Shown: positions 19,382 through 31,023 of the stretch, piece by piece
Position numbering within the stretch: the first letter of the stretch is position 1
Layout: each line of letters starts with the position of its first letter
From: Phytopseudomonas dryadis
GTDB lineage: Bacteria; Pseudomonadota; Gammaproteobacteria; Pseudomonadales; Pseudomonadaceae
NCBI RefSeq assembly: GCF_004327355.1
Contig: NZ_QJUM01000005.1
Location: forward strand, 177,775-241,774
Direction: 5' to 3'
Length of the DNA: 64,000 nt
Notes under the pieces: model-generated
The model's database searches: none
Seen by the model: the letters and a program-made list of their open reading frames with translations, nothing else
What the model was told of the DNA's origin: nothing
Program-made: the position numbers and the translations under genes

Positions 19382-20828
19382 CTGGCGCCGGCTGCTGCCG
19401 GTTCCGCGGTCGCTGCTGGGACGCATGCTGCTGTTGACCCTGCTGGCGGTGTTCGTCGCCCAGGCCCTGTCCAGCGCCATCTGGTTTTCCCAGCTGCGCG
19501 CCACCCAGCTCGAAGGCCTGGTCACCAGCGCCCGCAGCCTGGCGCATTCGATGGCCGCCAGCGTGCGCTACTTCCGCTCCCTGCCGGTGGCCTACCGGCC
19601 GCTGGTGCTCGACCAGTTGCGCAGCATGGGCGGCACGCGCTTCGTCGTCAGCCTCAACGACCGTCCGCTGGACATGCAGGTGCTGCCCTCGACGCCGCGC
19701 AAGCAGGCGGTGCTGGACACGGTGGGCGAGGTGTTGCGCCAGTCCCTGGGCAATACGGCCGATATCTCCGTGACCTTCGTCGGCCCGGATGACCTGCGCA
19801 TTTTCAACGGCGGCCTGAAGCTCGACGAGTTGCCGCGTTCCTGGGCCCATTACGCGCTGACCCTGGAGCCGGTCAACCCGCCGGTGCTGGTCACGCAGAT
19901 CCAGCTGGCGCCCGGTGAATGGCTGTACATCGCCTCGCTGCTCCCCGAGCCCTATACCAGCCTGGAAGATCAGGGCCTGCCCGCCCAGCAGTTGTGGTTC
20001 ATCGTCCTGACCAGCGCCTTTCTGCTGCTGTTCATCGGCATGCTGGTGCATTGGCAGAGTCGTCCGCTCAAGCGCCTGGCCAGGGCGGCCCGGCACATGT
20101 CGCTGGGCGCCGAGGTCGAGCAGGTGGCCGAGGGCGGGGGCCGCGAAGTGGTCGAGGTGGGGCGCGCCTTCAACGCCATGCGTGAGCGCATCAGCCGCTA
20201 CCTGACCGAGCGCAGCCAGTTGTTCAGCGCCATTTCCCATGACCTGCGCACGCCCATCACGCGCCTGCGCCTGCGTGTCGAACTGCTCGACGACGAGGTT
20301 CTGCAGAGCAAGTTCGGCCGCGACCTGGACGAGCTGGAGCTGCTGGTCAAGGGCGCCTTGCAGTGCGTCAAGGACACCGACATCCACGAGAACATCGAAC
20401 CGGTCGACCTCAACCAGTTGCTCAATTGCGTGGTCGAGCCCTACCTGGCGCCCGGCGGCAATGGCCGCGTGACCCTGGACGGCCAGGCGCAGGCGAGCTA
20501 TCTGGGCAAGCCCCTGGCGCTCAAGCGCTGCATCGGCAACCTGGTCGACAATGCCCTCAAGTACGGGCAGAACGCCCACCTGCACATCGAGGACGATGAC
20601 AGCGCCTACATCCTGCATGTCGACGACGAAGGGCCGGGGGTGCCCGAACAGCGTCTGGAGAAGGTCTTCGAACCGCATTTCCGCCTGGCCGGGCAGCAGC
20701 AGGGCTACGGCCTGGGGCTGGGCATCGCGCGCAACATCGCCCACAGCCATGGCGGCGAAGTGACCCTGCGCAATCTGCGCGAAGGCGGCCTGCGCGTCAC
20801 CCTGTACCTGCCGCGCAGCGCCGACTGA
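19371..20828 (+). CDS. gtrS: Sensor histidine kinase paired with GltR
   Basis: A 485-residue inner-membrane histidine kinase. It has a first transmembrane helix at about 16-38, a periplasmic sensor region, a second helix near 215-235, HAMP, the phosphorylated histidine in FSAISHDLRTPITR, and an ATPase domain with DNALKYG (N box), DEGPGVP and YGLGLGIA (G boxes). The start codon overlaps the end of gltR by 11 bases. In P. aeruginosa the orthologue (PA3191) responds to 2-ketogluconate and 6-phosphogluconate and activates glucose transport through GltR. Synteny makes the assignment firm even though the ligand cannot be read here. Confidence 0.93.
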   Translation: MRASWRRLLPVPRSLLGRMLLLTLLAVFVAQALSSAIWFSQLRATQLEGLVTSARSLAHSMAASVRYFRSLPVAYRPLVLDQLRSMGGTRFVVSLNDRPLDMQVLPSTPRKQAVLDTVGEVLRQSLGNTADISVTFVGPDDLRIFNGGLKLDELPRSWAHYALTLEPVNPPVLVTQIQLAPGEWLYIASLLPEPYTSLEDQGLPAQQLWFIVLTSAFLLLFIGMLVHWQSRPLKRLARAARHMSLGAEVEQVAEGGGREVVEVGRAFNAMRERISRYLTERSQLFSAISHDLRTPITRLRLRVELLDDEVLQSKFGRDLDELELLVKGALQCVKDTDIHENIEPVDLNQLLNCVVEPYLAPGGNGRVTLDGQAQASYLGKPLALKRCIGNLVDNALKYGQNAHLHIEDDDSAYILHVDDEGPGVPEQRLEKVFEPHFRLAGQQQGYGLGLGIARNIAHSHGGEVTLRNLREGGLRVTLYLPRSAD

Positions 20829-20850
20829 GCCGGTGGTCTTCGTCACCGCT

Positions 20851-20906
20851 CGGTGACATTTCTCGCCGGCTTCGTTACCTGCGTGCCGGGGCATCCTGGT
20901 TAGACT
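20851..20906 (+). promoter_or_regulatory. Promoter module of the AGE isomerase gene
   Basis: CGGTGACATT (20851), TTCGTTACCT (20871), a GCCGGG block and a -10-like TTAGACT (20900) recur with the same spacing in front of gltB at 22178. The absence of a good -35 hexamer suggests an activator; GltR is the obvious candidate by inference. Confidence 0.65.
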
Positions 20907-20932
20907 CGCTGCCATCCTCCGTGCACGGACAT

Positions 20933-20940
20933 AACAACAA
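20933..20940 (+). promoter_or_regulatory. Hfq/Crc-type A-rich motif at the isomerase start
   Basis: AACAACAA fits the AANAANAA motif bound by Hfq with Crc in Pseudomonas catabolite repression. Its last base is the A of the ATG, and no good Shine-Dalgarno sequence is visible, so occupancy would directly block initiation. Confidence 0.6.
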
Positions 20941-22172
20941 TGAACAGACCTGCATTGCCGTTCAGCAGTTGGCTGAATTCATCCGCCCATCAGGCCTGGC
21001 TGAGCGCGGAAGGGCGACGCCTGCTGGCCTTCGCCCGGGCCTCGCGCATGGCCCAGGGTTTCGCCGCTCTCGATGCGGCGGGTCGTCTGCCGCCTGCCGC
21101 GCGCGCGGAGCTGATCCATACCACGCGCATGACCCACTGTTTCGCCATGGCCCACATACAAGGCGTTCCCGGACATGGCGAACTGGTCGATCACGGCATC
21201 GCCGCGCTCGCGGGGGCGCTGCGCGACGCCGAGTTCGGCGGCTGGTACGCGCTGGCGGACGTGCCGGGCGACAAGTCGGCCTACCTGCATGCCTTCGTCG
21301 CCCTGGCCGCCAGTTCCGCCTGCGTGGCGCAGCGGCCGGGCGCGCAGCGCTTGCTGGATGAGGCGCTGCAGGTCATCGAACGGCATTTCTGGTGCGAGGA
21401 GCAGGGCGCGTTACGCGAAAGCCTGTCCCGCGACTGGCAGGCAGAAGAAGCCTACCGTGGCGCCAACAGCAACATGCACGCCACCGAGGCGTTCCTCGCC
21501 CTGGCCGATGTCACCGGCGACGTCCTCTGGTTGCGCCGCGCACTGCGTATCGCCGGGCGCCTGATCCACGTGCATGCCGCGGCCAGCGGCCATCGGGTCA
21601 TCGAGCATTTCGACCAGGCCTGGCAACCCTTGCCGGATTACAACGCCGACAACCGCGCCGACCCGTTCCGCCCCTATGGCAGTACCCCCGGCCACAGCTT
21701 CGAATGGGCGCGCCTGCTGTTGCACCTGGAGGCGGCGCTGAGGCGTGCCGGGCTGGAGGTGCCGTCCTGGCTGCTGAGCGATGCCCGGGGCCTGTTCGAC
21801 AGTGCCTGCCGCCATGCCTGGGCGGTGGATGGCGCGCCGGGGCTGGTGTACAGCCTGGACTGGGATCGCCGGCCAGTGGCCAGGGCGCGTCTGCACTGGG
21901 TGCATGCCGAGGCCATCGCCGCCGCCGCGGCCTTGCTCGGCAGAACCGGCGAGCCGCAGTACGAAGGCTGGTACCGGTGTTTCTGGGATTTTTGCGAGAC
22001 CCATTTCATCGACCGCCATCACGGCAGTTGGCATCATGAACTCGATAGCAACAACCGCCCCGCGGCCAGTATCTGGCCGGGCAAGCCGGATCTCTACCAC
22101 GCCTACCAGGCGCTGTTGCTGCCCCGTTTGCCGCTGGCGCCGAGCCTGGCCACGGCGCTGGCCGCCATGTAA
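20940..22172 (+). CDS. AGE family sugar isomerase/epimerase (mannose isomerase-like)
   Basis: A 410-residue alpha/alpha-barrel protein of the N-acylglucosamine 2-epimerase superfamily, closest in motif pattern to YihS and bacterial D-mannose isomerases. Motifs include TRMTHCFAMAH, GANSNMHATEAFLAL, STPGHSFEWARLLL, WVHAEAIAAAA, HHGSWHHELD and KPDLYHAYQALLLP, covering the active-site arginine and histidines. The likely reaction is mannose to fructose (or lyxose to xylulose) in the cytoplasm. It is inserted between gtrS and gltB, where P. aeruginosa has no gene, and has its own promoter module resembling that of gltB, so it should be co-regulated with glucose uptake and help catabolise other hexoses brought in by the transporter. 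The precise substrate is unproven. Confidence 0.85.
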   Translation: MNRPALPFSSWLNSSAHQAWLSAEGRRLLAFARASRMAQGFAALDAAGRLPPAARAELIHTTRMTHCFAMAHIQGVPGHGELVDHGIAALAGALRDAEFGGWYALADVPGDKSAYLHAFVALAASSACVAQRPGAQRLLDEALQVIERHFWCEEQGALRESLSRDWQAEEAYRGANSNMHATEAFLALADVTGDVLWLRRALRIAGRLIHVHAAASGHRVIEHFDQAWQPLPDYNADNRADPFRPYGSTPGHSFEWARLLLHLEAALRRAGLEVPSWLLSDARGLFDSACRHAWAVDGAPGLVYSLDWDRRPVARARLHWVHAEAIAAAAALLGRTGEPQYEGWYRCFWDFCETHFIDRHHGSWHHELDSNNRPAASIWPGKPDLYHAYQALLLPRLPLAPSLATALAAM

Positions 22173-22177
22173 CGGCG

Positions 22178-22233
22178 CGGTGACATTTGCGCATCCCTTC
22201 GTTACCTCTGCGGTACCGGGCTCTGCTTAGAAT
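22178..22233 (+). promoter_or_regulatory. Promoter module of the glucose ABC transporter operon
   Basis: CGGTGACATT (22178), TTCGTTACCT (22198), GTACCGGG and a -10-like TTAGAAT (22227) repeat the module at 20851 with identical spacing from the first two blocks to the -10. It starts five bases after the isomerase stop codon. Confidence 0.7.
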
Positions 22234-22265
22234 CCATGCAGCGCAAGCAGCAGACTTGCATGCAT

Positions 22266-22273
22266 AACAACAA
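22266..22273 (+). promoter_or_regulatory. Hfq/Crc-type A-rich motif upstream of gltB
   Basis: AACAACAA, followed by GAAAAGG (the ribosome binding site), lies 15 bases before the gltB ATG. Together with the flanking CATAACAACAA it duplicates the leader of the isomerase gene. Confidence 0.65.
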
Positions 22274-22287
22274 GAAAAGGTATTCAA

Positions 22288-23556
22288 ATGAACGCGATGA
22301 CTCGCCTCGCCACTGTTGTTTCCCTCGCTTCCCTGTTTCCTCTCCATGCCCTGGCCGCCGATGCCAAAGGTACCGTCGAGGTCGTCCACTGGTGGACCTC
22401 CGGCGGTGAAGCCAAGGCGGTCAGCGTTCTGCGCGAGCAGGTGGAAAAACAGGGCTTTACCTGGAAGGACAGCGCCGTGGCCGGCGGTGCCGGTTCGGCG
22501 GCCATGACCGTGCTGAAGACCCGCGTGGTGTCCGGCAACCCGCCCGGTGCCGCGCAGATCAAGGGGCCGGACCTGCAGGAGTGGGGCGCGCTGGACCTGC
22601 TCAGCCCGCTCGACGAGGTGGCCAAGGCCAATGACTGGGACGGGCTGCTGTCGAAAACCGTTGCCGACACCATGAAGTACGACGGCCATTACGTCGCCGT
22701 GCCGGTGAACATCCACCGGGTCAACTGGCTGTGGATCAACCCGCAGGTGTTCGAGAAGGCCGGTATCGACAAGGCGCCGACCACCCTGGACGAACTCTAC
22801 GCCGCCGGCGACAAGCTCAAGGCAGCCGGTTTCGTGGCCCTGGCCCACGGCGGTCAGCCCTGGCAGGACGGCACCGTGTTCGAGGGCCTGGTGCTGGCCA
22901 TCATGGGCGCCGACGGCTACCACAAGGCCTTCGTCGAGAACGACGAGGCGACCCTGACCAGCGCGCAGATGACCGAGGTGTTCACCGCGCTGAAGAAGCT
23001 CTCCACCTACATGGACGACAACCGCGCCGGCCGTGACTGGAACCTGGCCACGGCCGAGGTCATCGACGGCAAGGCCGGCATGCAGATCATGGGCGACTGG
23101 GCCAAGAGCGAGTGGACCGCCGCCGGCAAGGTCGCGGGCCAGGATTACCAGTGCGTGCCGATGCCCGGCACCGCCGGCAGCTACACCTACAACATCGACT
23201 CGATGGCCATGTTCAAGCTGAAGAACGAGGGCGACATCGCGGCGCAGAACACCCTGGCCAAGACCGCCCTGGAGCCGGAGTTCCAGTACGTGTTCAACCA
23301 GAACAAGGGCTCCATCCCGGTACGCTCCGATCTGGACATGAGCAAGTTCGACAGCTGCGCCCAGGCCTCGATGAGGGATTTCCAGGAGGCCGACCGCAAC
23401 GGCAAGCTGGAGCCGAGCATGGCCCACAGCATGGCCACCAACCTGGCGGTGCAGGGCGCCATCTTCGATGTGGTGACCAACTTCATGAGCGAAAGGAACG
23501 CCGACCCGAGCAAGGCCGGCGCGCAGATCTACTCGGCGATCAAAGCGGCCCAGTAA
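22288..23556 (+). CDS. gltB: Glucose ABC transporter periplasmic binding protein
   Basis: A 422-residue family 1 extracellular solute-binding protein with a Sec signal peptide ([23 protein letters not shown], cleaved near residue 23) and the mature start [20 protein letters not shown] typical of the Pseudomonas glucose-binding protein. It captures glucose in the periplasm and delivers it to GltFG. The ATG follows AAAAGG. The gene heads the operon gltB-gltF-gltG-gltK-porin, preceded by a promoter module shared with the isomerase gene and an Hfq/Crc motif. Order and neighbours match PA3190-PA3187 of P. aeruginosa. Confidence 0.95.
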   Translation: MNAMTRLATVVSLASLFPLHALAADAKGTVEVVHWWTSGGEAKAVSVLREQVEKQGFTWKDSAVAGGAGSAAMTVLKTRVVSGNPPGAAQIKGPDLQEWGALDLLSPLDEVAKANDWDGLLSKTVADTMKYDGHYVAVPVNIHRVNWLWINPQVFEKAGIDKAPTTLDELYAAGDKLKAAGFVALAHGGQPWQDGTVFEGLVLAIMGADGYHKAFVENDEATLTSAQMTEVFTALKKLSTYMDDNRAGRDWNLATAEVIDGKAGMQIMGDWAKSEWTAAGKVAGQDYQCVPMPGTAGSYTYNIDSMAMFKLKNEGDIAAQNTLAKTALEPEFQYVFNQNKGSIPVRSDLDMSKFDSCAQASMRDFQEADRNGKLEPSMAHSMATNLAVQGAIFDVVTNFMSERNADPSKAGAQIYSAIKAAQ

Positions 23557-23680
23557 CGCACCGGGCCGCTGCGGTTCGTCCGCGGCCCACCTCTTGTCGT
23601 GAGCGCCTGCGACATGGCCTGGCCATGTCGCGGGAGGCGTGCGGCCCGGATTTCACTTCTCCACCCTGGAGGCGAGTTCG

Positions 23681-24580
23681 ATGGCGGTATTGACCAAGGC
23701 CTCACCCTTGGATGCGCTGCAACGCTGGCTGCCCAAGCTGGTATTGGCGCCGACCATGTTGATCGTGCTGGTCGGCTTCTACGGTTACATCCTCTGGACC
23801 CTGGTGCTGTCCTTCACCAACTCCAGCTTCATGCCGAGCTACAAGTGGGTCGGCCTGCAGCAGTACGTGCGCCTGCTGGACAACGATCGCTGGTGGGTGG
23901 CGAGCAAGAACCTCGCGGTGTTCGGCAGCCTGTTCATCGGCATCAGCCTGCTGCTCGGGGTGTTTCTCGCCGTGCTGCTGGACCAGCGCATTCGCCGCGA
24001 GGGCTTCATCCGCACCATCTACCTCTACCCGATGGCGTTGTCGATGATCGTCACCGGCACCGCCTGGAAATGGCTGCTCAACCCCGGCCTGGGGCTGGAC
24101 AAGATGCTCCGCGACTGGGGCTGGGAGGGCTTTCGCCTGGACTGGCTGGTGGATCAGGAGCGGGTGGTGTACTGCCTGGTGATCGCCGCCGTGTGGCAGG
24201 CCTCGGGGTTCGTCATGGCGCTGTTCCTGGCCGGGCTGCGCAGCGTCGATCAGTCGATCATCCGCGCCGCCCAGGTCGACGGTGCGAGCCTGCCGACCAT
24301 CTACCTGCGCATTGTCCTGCCCAGTCTGCGCCCGGTGTTCTTCAGCGCCTTCATGATCCTCTCGCACATCGCCATCAAGAGTTTCGACCTGGTCGCGGCG
24401 ATGACCGCGGGCGGCCCCGGTTACGCCTCCGACCTGCCGGCGATGTTCATGTATTCCTTCACCTTCAGCCGTGGACAGATGGGCATCGGCTCGGCCAGCG
24501 CAATGATGATGCTGGGCGCGATCCTGGCGATCCTGGTGCCGTACCTGTACTCCGAACTGAGGAACAAGCGCCATGACTGA
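23681..24580 (+). CDS. gltF: Glucose ABC transporter permease
   Basis: A 299-residue inner-membrane permease of the MalF/UgpA type, with about six transmembrane helices. The ABC-interacting EAA-like loop is at RAAQVDGASLPTIYLRIVLP. I chose the ATG at 23681 because GGAGG lies about eight bases before it; a GTG 42 bases upstream is in frame but poorer. A 124-bp gap separates it from gltB, and the last eight bases overlap gltG. With GltG it forms the channel for glucose import driven by GltK. Confidence 0.95.
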   Translation: MAVLTKASPLDALQRWLPKLVLAPTMLIVLVGFYGYILWTLVLSFTNSSFMPSYKWVGLQQYVRLLDNDRWWVASKNLAVFGSLFIGISLLLGVFLAVLLDQRIRREGFIRTIYLYPMALSMIVTGTAWKWLLNPGLGLDKMLRDWGWEGFRLDWLVDQERVVYCLVIAAVWQASGFVMALFLAGLRSVDQSIIRAAQVDGASLPTIYLRIVLPSLRPVFFSAFMILSHIAIKSFDLVAAMTAGGPGYASDLPAMFMYSFTFSRGQMGIGSASAMMMLGAILAILVPYLYSELRNKRHD

Positions 24581-25478
24581 TGCGAGCGTCGCGCAGCGAC
24601 GATCTTCCGATGACCTTCTCCCCTCGGGAGAAGGTGGCGCGAAGCGCCGGATGAGGGTGATCAGCCCAAGTCGTGTGGCCATCCACGCCACCCTGCTGCT
24701 GGCCGCGGCGGTGTACCTGGTGCCGTTGGTGGTGATGCTGCTGACCAGCTTCAAGACCCCGGACGACATCCGCAGCGGCAACCTGCTGAGCTGGCCCCAG
24801 ACGATCGATGCGATCGGCTGGATCAAGGCCTGGGACATCGTCGGTGGCTACTTCTGGAACTCGGTGAAGATCACCGTGCCGGCGGTGCTGATCTCGACCT
24901 TCATCGGCGCCATGAACGGCTACGTGCTGTCGATGTGGCGCTTCCGTGGTTCGCAACTGTTCTTCGGCCTGTTGCTGTTCGGCTGCTTCCTGCCGTTCCA
25001 GACGGTGTTGCTGCCGGCCTCGTTCACCCTCGGCAAGTTCGGCCTGGCCAACACCACCGCCGGCCTGGTGCTGGTGCACGTGGTCTACGGCGTGGCCTTC
25101 ACCACGCTGTTCTTCCGCAACTTCTACGTGAGCATTCCCGATGCCCTGGTCAAGGCCGCGCGCCTCGATGGCGCCGGTTTCTTCACCATCTTCGGGCGGA
25201 TTCTGCTGCCCATGTCGCTGCCGATCATCATGGTCTGCCTGATCTGGCAATTCACCCAGATCTGGAACGACTTCCTCTTCGGCGTGGTGTTCGCCAGCGG
25301 CGATGCGCAACCGATCACCGTGGCCCTCAACAACCTGGTCAACACCAGCACCGGGGCCAAGGAATACAACGTGGACATGGCCGCGGCGATGATCGCCGGG
25401 CTGCCGACCCTGCTGGTTTACGTACTGGCCGGGAAGTACTTCCTGCGCGGCCTCACCGCCGGCGCGGTAAAGGGTTGA
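24573..25478 (+). CDS. gltG: Glucose ABC transporter permease with repeat-derived N-terminal insert
   Basis: A 301-residue MalG/UgpE-type permease with about six helices and the loop KAARLDGAGFFTIFGRILLP. It overlaps gltF by eight bases, with GAGGAAC before the ATG. Residues 9-27 (RRSSDDLLPSGEGGAKRRM) are encoded by a palindromic DNA repeat (24614-24648) of a kind normally found between genes, so the cytoplasmic N-terminus seems extended in frame by its insertion. An alternative ATG at 24651 would exclude it but has no good ribosome binding site and would break the coupling with gltF. The transmembrane core is intact, so the transporter is probably functional. Confidence 0.93.
   Translation: MTDASVAQRRSSDDLLPSGEGGAKRRMRVISPSRVAIHATLLLAAAVYLVPLVVMLLTSFKTPDDIRSGNLLSWPQTIDAIGWIKAWDIVGGYFWNSVKITVPAVLISTFIGAMNGYVLSMWRFRGSQLFFGLLLFGCFLPFQTVLLPASFTLGKFGLANTTAGLVLVHVVYGVAFTTLFFRNFYVSIPDALVKAARLDGAGFFTIFGRILLPMSLPIIMVCLIWQFTQIWNDFLFGVVFASGDAQPITVALNNLVNTSTGAKEYNVDMAAAMIAGLPTLLVYVLAGKYFLRGLTAGAVKG
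24614..24648. repeat. Palindromic repeat inside the gltG coding region
   Basis: Two adjacent hairpins: CCTTCTCCC-CTC-GGGAGAAGG (24614-24634) and GGCGC-GAA-GCGCC (24636-24648), followed by GGATGAGGGT. This arrangement is that of a common intergenic repeat in Pseudomonas and other Gram-negatives. A degraded relative lies at about 7970-8000, between genes. Here the frame is kept open. Confidence 0.75.
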
Positions 25479-25545
25479 AAGCCGCCGCGCGCCGGTCGGG
25501 GAGCCTGGCCGGCGCCCGCGATGCTCTGAGACAGTGGAGAAACAC

Positions 25546-28043
<2,498 letters not shown>

Positions 28044-28052
28044 AGGGGTCAG

Positions 28053-28095
28053 CGGCAAGCTTCAAGCTTCAAGCTTCAAGCTTCAAGCGGCAAGC
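28053..28095 (+). repeat. Heptamer tandem repeat, TTCAAGC type
   Basis: Four consecutive TTCAAGC units flanked by GGCAAGC variants begin ten bases after the porin stop. A reverse-complement array (GCTTGTG/GCTTGAA/GCTTGCA) lies at 28462-28513, so the two arrays face each other across about 365 bp. Confidence 0.85.
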
Positions 28096-28114
28096 CAGAG
28101 CGGGAAGCTTCGCA

Positions 28115-28248
28115 GGTCGTAGGGTGGGTGAGCGGCGTCATGGCGAGAGGGGGGGAGCAGCGGTAGTGGCGCGCCGCGTAACCCACCAGGCGGTATCCGC
28201 TGGTGCCCCGCTGGTGGGTTACGGCGCCGCGTGAACGTGTGCCGTTCT
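28115..28248. repeat. Palindromic intergenic repeat, GTAGGGTGGGT/TAACCCACCAG type
   Basis: GTAACCCACCAG and CTGGTGGGTTAC face each other around GCGGTATCC...GGTGCCCCG, with further GCGCCGCG pairing outside. It is one of several palindrome families of this genome, positioned in the porin-hexR gap. Confidence 0.65.
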
Positions 28249-28309
28249 CAGGTTCGGCAACAGGCGCCTGACCCACCCTGCAAATGCGCACAGAATTGCC
28301 CGATTCGTG

Positions 28310-28400
28310 CAGGAGCTGCGACCCCGCGGCGAATAGCGGCCACGCCATGGATTTTGCGGGGTGGCCGCCATCGCATCGCGTCGGGGTCGACGCTCCTACT
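28310..28400 (+). repeat. Palindromic element, short copy D
   Basis: AGGAGCTGCGACCCCGCGGCGA and the opposing GCGTCGGGGTCGACGCTCCT enclose the same middle (ATGGATTTTGCGGGGTGGCC) as copies B and C of the ~150-bp element, but the outer leader and GGTTTGCC ends are missing. Confidence 0.75.
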
Positions 28401-28461
28401 GGTGAGCCCTGACCCCGAAAGGACTCTTGCAGGCCAAGGATCGAGACGGTATCTACGATCT

Positions 28462-28513
28462 GCTTGTGGCTTGTGGCTTGTGGCTTGTGGCTTGAAGCTT
28501 GCAGCTTGCAGCT
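28462..28513 (-). repeat. Heptamer tandem repeat, GCTTGTG type
   Basis: Four GCTTGTG units followed by GCTTGAA and two GCTTGCA units, abutting the hexR stop codon. The sequence is the reverse complement of the array at 28053. Copy number is likely to vary between isolates. Confidence 0.85.
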
Positions 28514-28515
28514 GT

Positions 28516-29385
28516 TCAGCCCGGCTCCTCATCAGCCGGGTAACGGCTGGCGTTGAGGCTTTCCTTGATCTTGCGCAGGTGCGGCTGGAAGTCCACGCCT
28601 CGGCGCAGGGTCATGCCGGTGGCGAGCACGTCGAGCACGGTGAGCTGGATGATCCGTGAGGTCATCGGCATGTAGATGTCGGTGTCCTCGGGCAGCGGGA
28701 TGTCCAGGCTCAGGGTGCTGGTCTGCGCCAGGGGCGAGCCGGCGGCGGTCAGGCCGAGCACCGAGGCGCCGTTTTCCCGGGCCAGGCGGGCCACCTCGAC
28801 CAGTTCGCGGGTGCGTCCGGTGTAGGAAATGATCACGAACAGGTCGCCGGTGTGGGCCACCGAGGCCAGCATGCGCTGCATCAGCACGTCGGCGTGGGCC
28901 GACACCGCGAGGTTGAAGCGGAAGAACTTGTGCTGGGCATCCAGCGCCACCGGGGCCGAGGCGCCGAGGCCGAAGAAGTGGATCTGGCGGGCCTGGATCA
29001 GCAGATCGACCGCGCGGCTGATCAAATGCGGATCGAGACTCTGGCAGGCGCTGTCCAATGAAGCGATGGCGCTGCCGAAGATCTTGCGGGTGTAGGCCTC
29101 GGGGCCGTCATCGGCTTCCACCGCGCGGCTGACGTAGGCGGCGCCACTGGCCAGGCTCTGCGCCAGCTGCATTTTCAGCTCGGGATAGCCGTTGACGCCG
29201 AACGAGCGGCAGAAGCGGTTGACCGTCGGCTCGCTGACCTGGGCCGACTGCGCCAGGGCGGCGATGCTCAGGCGGGTGGCCTGCTGCGGATTGTGCAGAA
29301 TCACTTCGGCGACCTTGCGCTCGGCCTTGTTCAGGCTGTCGAGGCGGCCCTGGATCTGCTCGAGAAGATTGCGCACGCGATCCAT
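28516..29385 (-). CDS. hexR: HexR transcriptional repressor of hexose metabolism
   Basis: A 289-residue RpiR-family regulator: an N-terminal helix-turn-helix ([20 protein letters not shown], about 40-59) and a C-terminal SIS sugar-phosphate binding domain ([31 protein letters not shown]). HexR binds TTGT-N7/8-ACAA sites and is released by 2-keto-3-deoxy-6-phosphogluconate, controlling zwf-pgl-eda, edd and gap. Two matching sites occur in this window (15647, 29472). The ATG follows AAGGA by seven bases. The gene diverges from zwf, as in P. putida and P. aeruginosa, which allows autoregulation. Confidence 0.96.
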   Translation of the reverse strand: MDRVRNLLEQIQGRLDSLNKAERKVAEVILHNPQQATRLSIAALAQSAQVSEPTVNRFCRSFGVNGYPELKMQLAQSLASGAAYVSRAVEADDGPEAYTRKIFGSAIASLDSACQSLDPHLISRAVDLLIQARQIHFFGLGASAPVALDAQHKFFRFNLAVSAHADVLMQRMLASVAHTGDLFVIISYTGRTRELVEVARLARENGASVLGLTAAGSPLAQTSTLSLDIPLPEDTDIYMPMTSRIIQLTVLDVLATGMTLRRGVDFQPHLRKIKESLNASRYPADEEPG

Positions 29386-29471
29386 TGTTGTCCTTGGGAG
29401 GTGAAAACACCGGGTTATCCTACTGATGGCGCGCCGTGGCGACCATCGGAAATAGGGAGCTTAGAAGAATG

Positions 29472-29486
29472 TTGTTTTTATTACTA
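29472..29486. promoter_or_regulatory. HexR operator upstream of zwf
   Basis: TTGT-TTTTATT-ACTA matches the HexR consensus except for one base in the right half-site. It lies between the divergent hexR and zwf genes, 68 bp from the zwf ATG. Confidence 0.75.
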
Positions 29487-29553
29487 CATTTCGACTTGAT
29501 GAATCCGGCCCGAGCGGGTATCAATAGGCCAACTTGATAGAAGAATAAAGATC

Positions 29554-31023
29554 ATGTCCTCGATCATGCTTGAACCCTGTACCTTCGCGCTGTTCGGTGC
29601 GCTGGGCGATCTGGCGTTGCGCAAGCTGTATCCGGCGCTCTACCAGCTCGACCGCGCCGGGCTGCTGCACGACGACACCCGGATTCTCGCCCTGGCCCGC
29701 GATGGCGGCGATCCGGCCAACCACCTGGGCGCCATCGACAGCCACCTGCGCCGCCACGTGCCGGCCCACGAACTGGACGAGGCAGTGCTGCAGCGCCTGC
29801 AGGCGCGCATGCGCTACCTGAGCATGGAATTCCTGCCGCCCGATGGCTATGCGCAGCTGGCCGAGGCGGTCGGCGGCGGGCGCCAGCTGATCGCCTATTT
29901 CGCCACCCCAGCCTCGGTCTACGGCGCCATCTGCGCCAACCTCGCCGCCGTCGGTCTGGCCGAAGGCACCCGGGTGGTGCTGGAAAAACCCATCGGCCAC
30001 GACCTGGAGTCGTCCCGGGCGGTCAACGATGCCGTGGCGGAGTTCTTCCCCGAGAGCCTGGTGTATCGGATCGATCACTACCTGGGCAAGGAAACGGTGC
30101 AGAACCTGATCGCCCTGCGCTTCGCCAACAGCCTGTTCGAGACCCAGTGGAACCAGAACCACATCACCCACGTCGAGATCACCGTGGCGGAGAAGGTCGG
30201 CATCGAAGGCCGCTGGGGCTACTTCGACAAGGCCGGGCAACTGCGCGACATGATCCAGAACCACCTGCTGCAACTGCTCTGCCTGATCGCCATGGACCCG
30301 CCCAGCGACCTGTCGGCCGACAGCATCCGCGACGAGAAGGTCAAGGTGCTCAAGGCCCTGGAACCGATGACCGCCGAGCAGCTCGGCCGCCATGTGGTAC
30401 GCGGCCAGTACGTGGCCGGCACCAGCGACGGCAAGCCGGTGCCCGGTTACCTGGAAGAAGAGAATTCCAACGCCCGGAGCGACACCGAAACCTTCGTCGC
30501 CCTGCGGGCCGACATCCGCAACTGGCGCTGGGCCGGCGTGCCGTTCTATCTGCGTACCGGCAAGCGCATGGCGCAGAAGCTGTCGCAGATCGTCATCCAC
30601 TTCAAGGAGCCGCCGCACTACATCTTCGCTCCCGAGCAGCGCCAGTTGATCGGCAACAAGCTGATCATCCGCCTGCAACCGGACGAGAGCATTTCCCTGC
30701 AGGTGATGACCAAGGATCAGGGCCTGGACAAGGGCATGCAGCTGCGCAGCGGCCCGTTGCAGCTGAATTTCTCGGCGACCTACCGCAGCGCGCGCATCCC
30801 CGATGCCTACGAGCGCCTGCTGCTGGAGGTGATGCGTGGCAACCAGAACCTGTTCGTGCGCAAGGATGAAATCGAACACGCCTGGCAGTGGTGCGATCAG
30901 ATGATCGCCGGCTGGAAGAAACTCGGCGACCCACCCAAGCCGTATGTCGCCGGCACCTGGGGGCCGATGAGCTCCATTGCACTGATAACCCGCGACGGGA
31001 GGGCCTGGTATGGCGATCTCTGA
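29554..31023 (+). CDS. zwf: Glucose-6-phosphate 1-dehydrogenase
   Basis: A 489-residue enzyme oxidising glucose 6-phosphate to 6-phosphogluconolactone with NAD(P). The nucleotide-binding motif appears as [15 protein letters not shown] (GALGDLA where GASGDLA is commonest), and the active-site motif is [14 protein letters not shown]. The start region is A-rich without a strong Shine-Dalgarno sequence. The stop lies inside pgl (14-base overlap), giving the operon zwf-pgl-eda under HexR control. It supplies both NADPH and the substrate for Edd. Confidence 0.97.
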   Translation: MSSIMLEPCTFALFGALGDLALRKLYPALYQLDRAGLLHDDTRILALARDGGDPANHLGAIDSHLRRHVPAHELDEAVLQRLQARMRYLSMEFLPPDGYAQLAEAVGGGRQLIAYFATPASVYGAICANLAAVGLAEGTRVVLEKPIGHDLESSRAVNDAVAEFFPESLVYRIDHYLGKETVQNLIALRFANSLFETQWNQNHITHVEITVAEKVGIEGRWGYFDKAGQLRDMIQNHLLQLLCLIAMDPPSDLSADSIRDEKVKVLKALEPMTAEQLGRHVVRGQYVAGTSDGKPVPGYLEEENSNARSDTETFVALRADIRNWRWAGVPFYLRTGKRMAQKLSQIVIHFKEPPHYIFAPEQRQLIGNKLIIRLQPDESISLQVMTKDQGLDKGMQLRSGPLQLNFSATYRSARIPDAYERLLLEVMRGNQNLFVRKDEIEHAWQWCDQMIAGWKKLGDPPKPYVAGTWGPMSSIALITRDGRAWYGDL

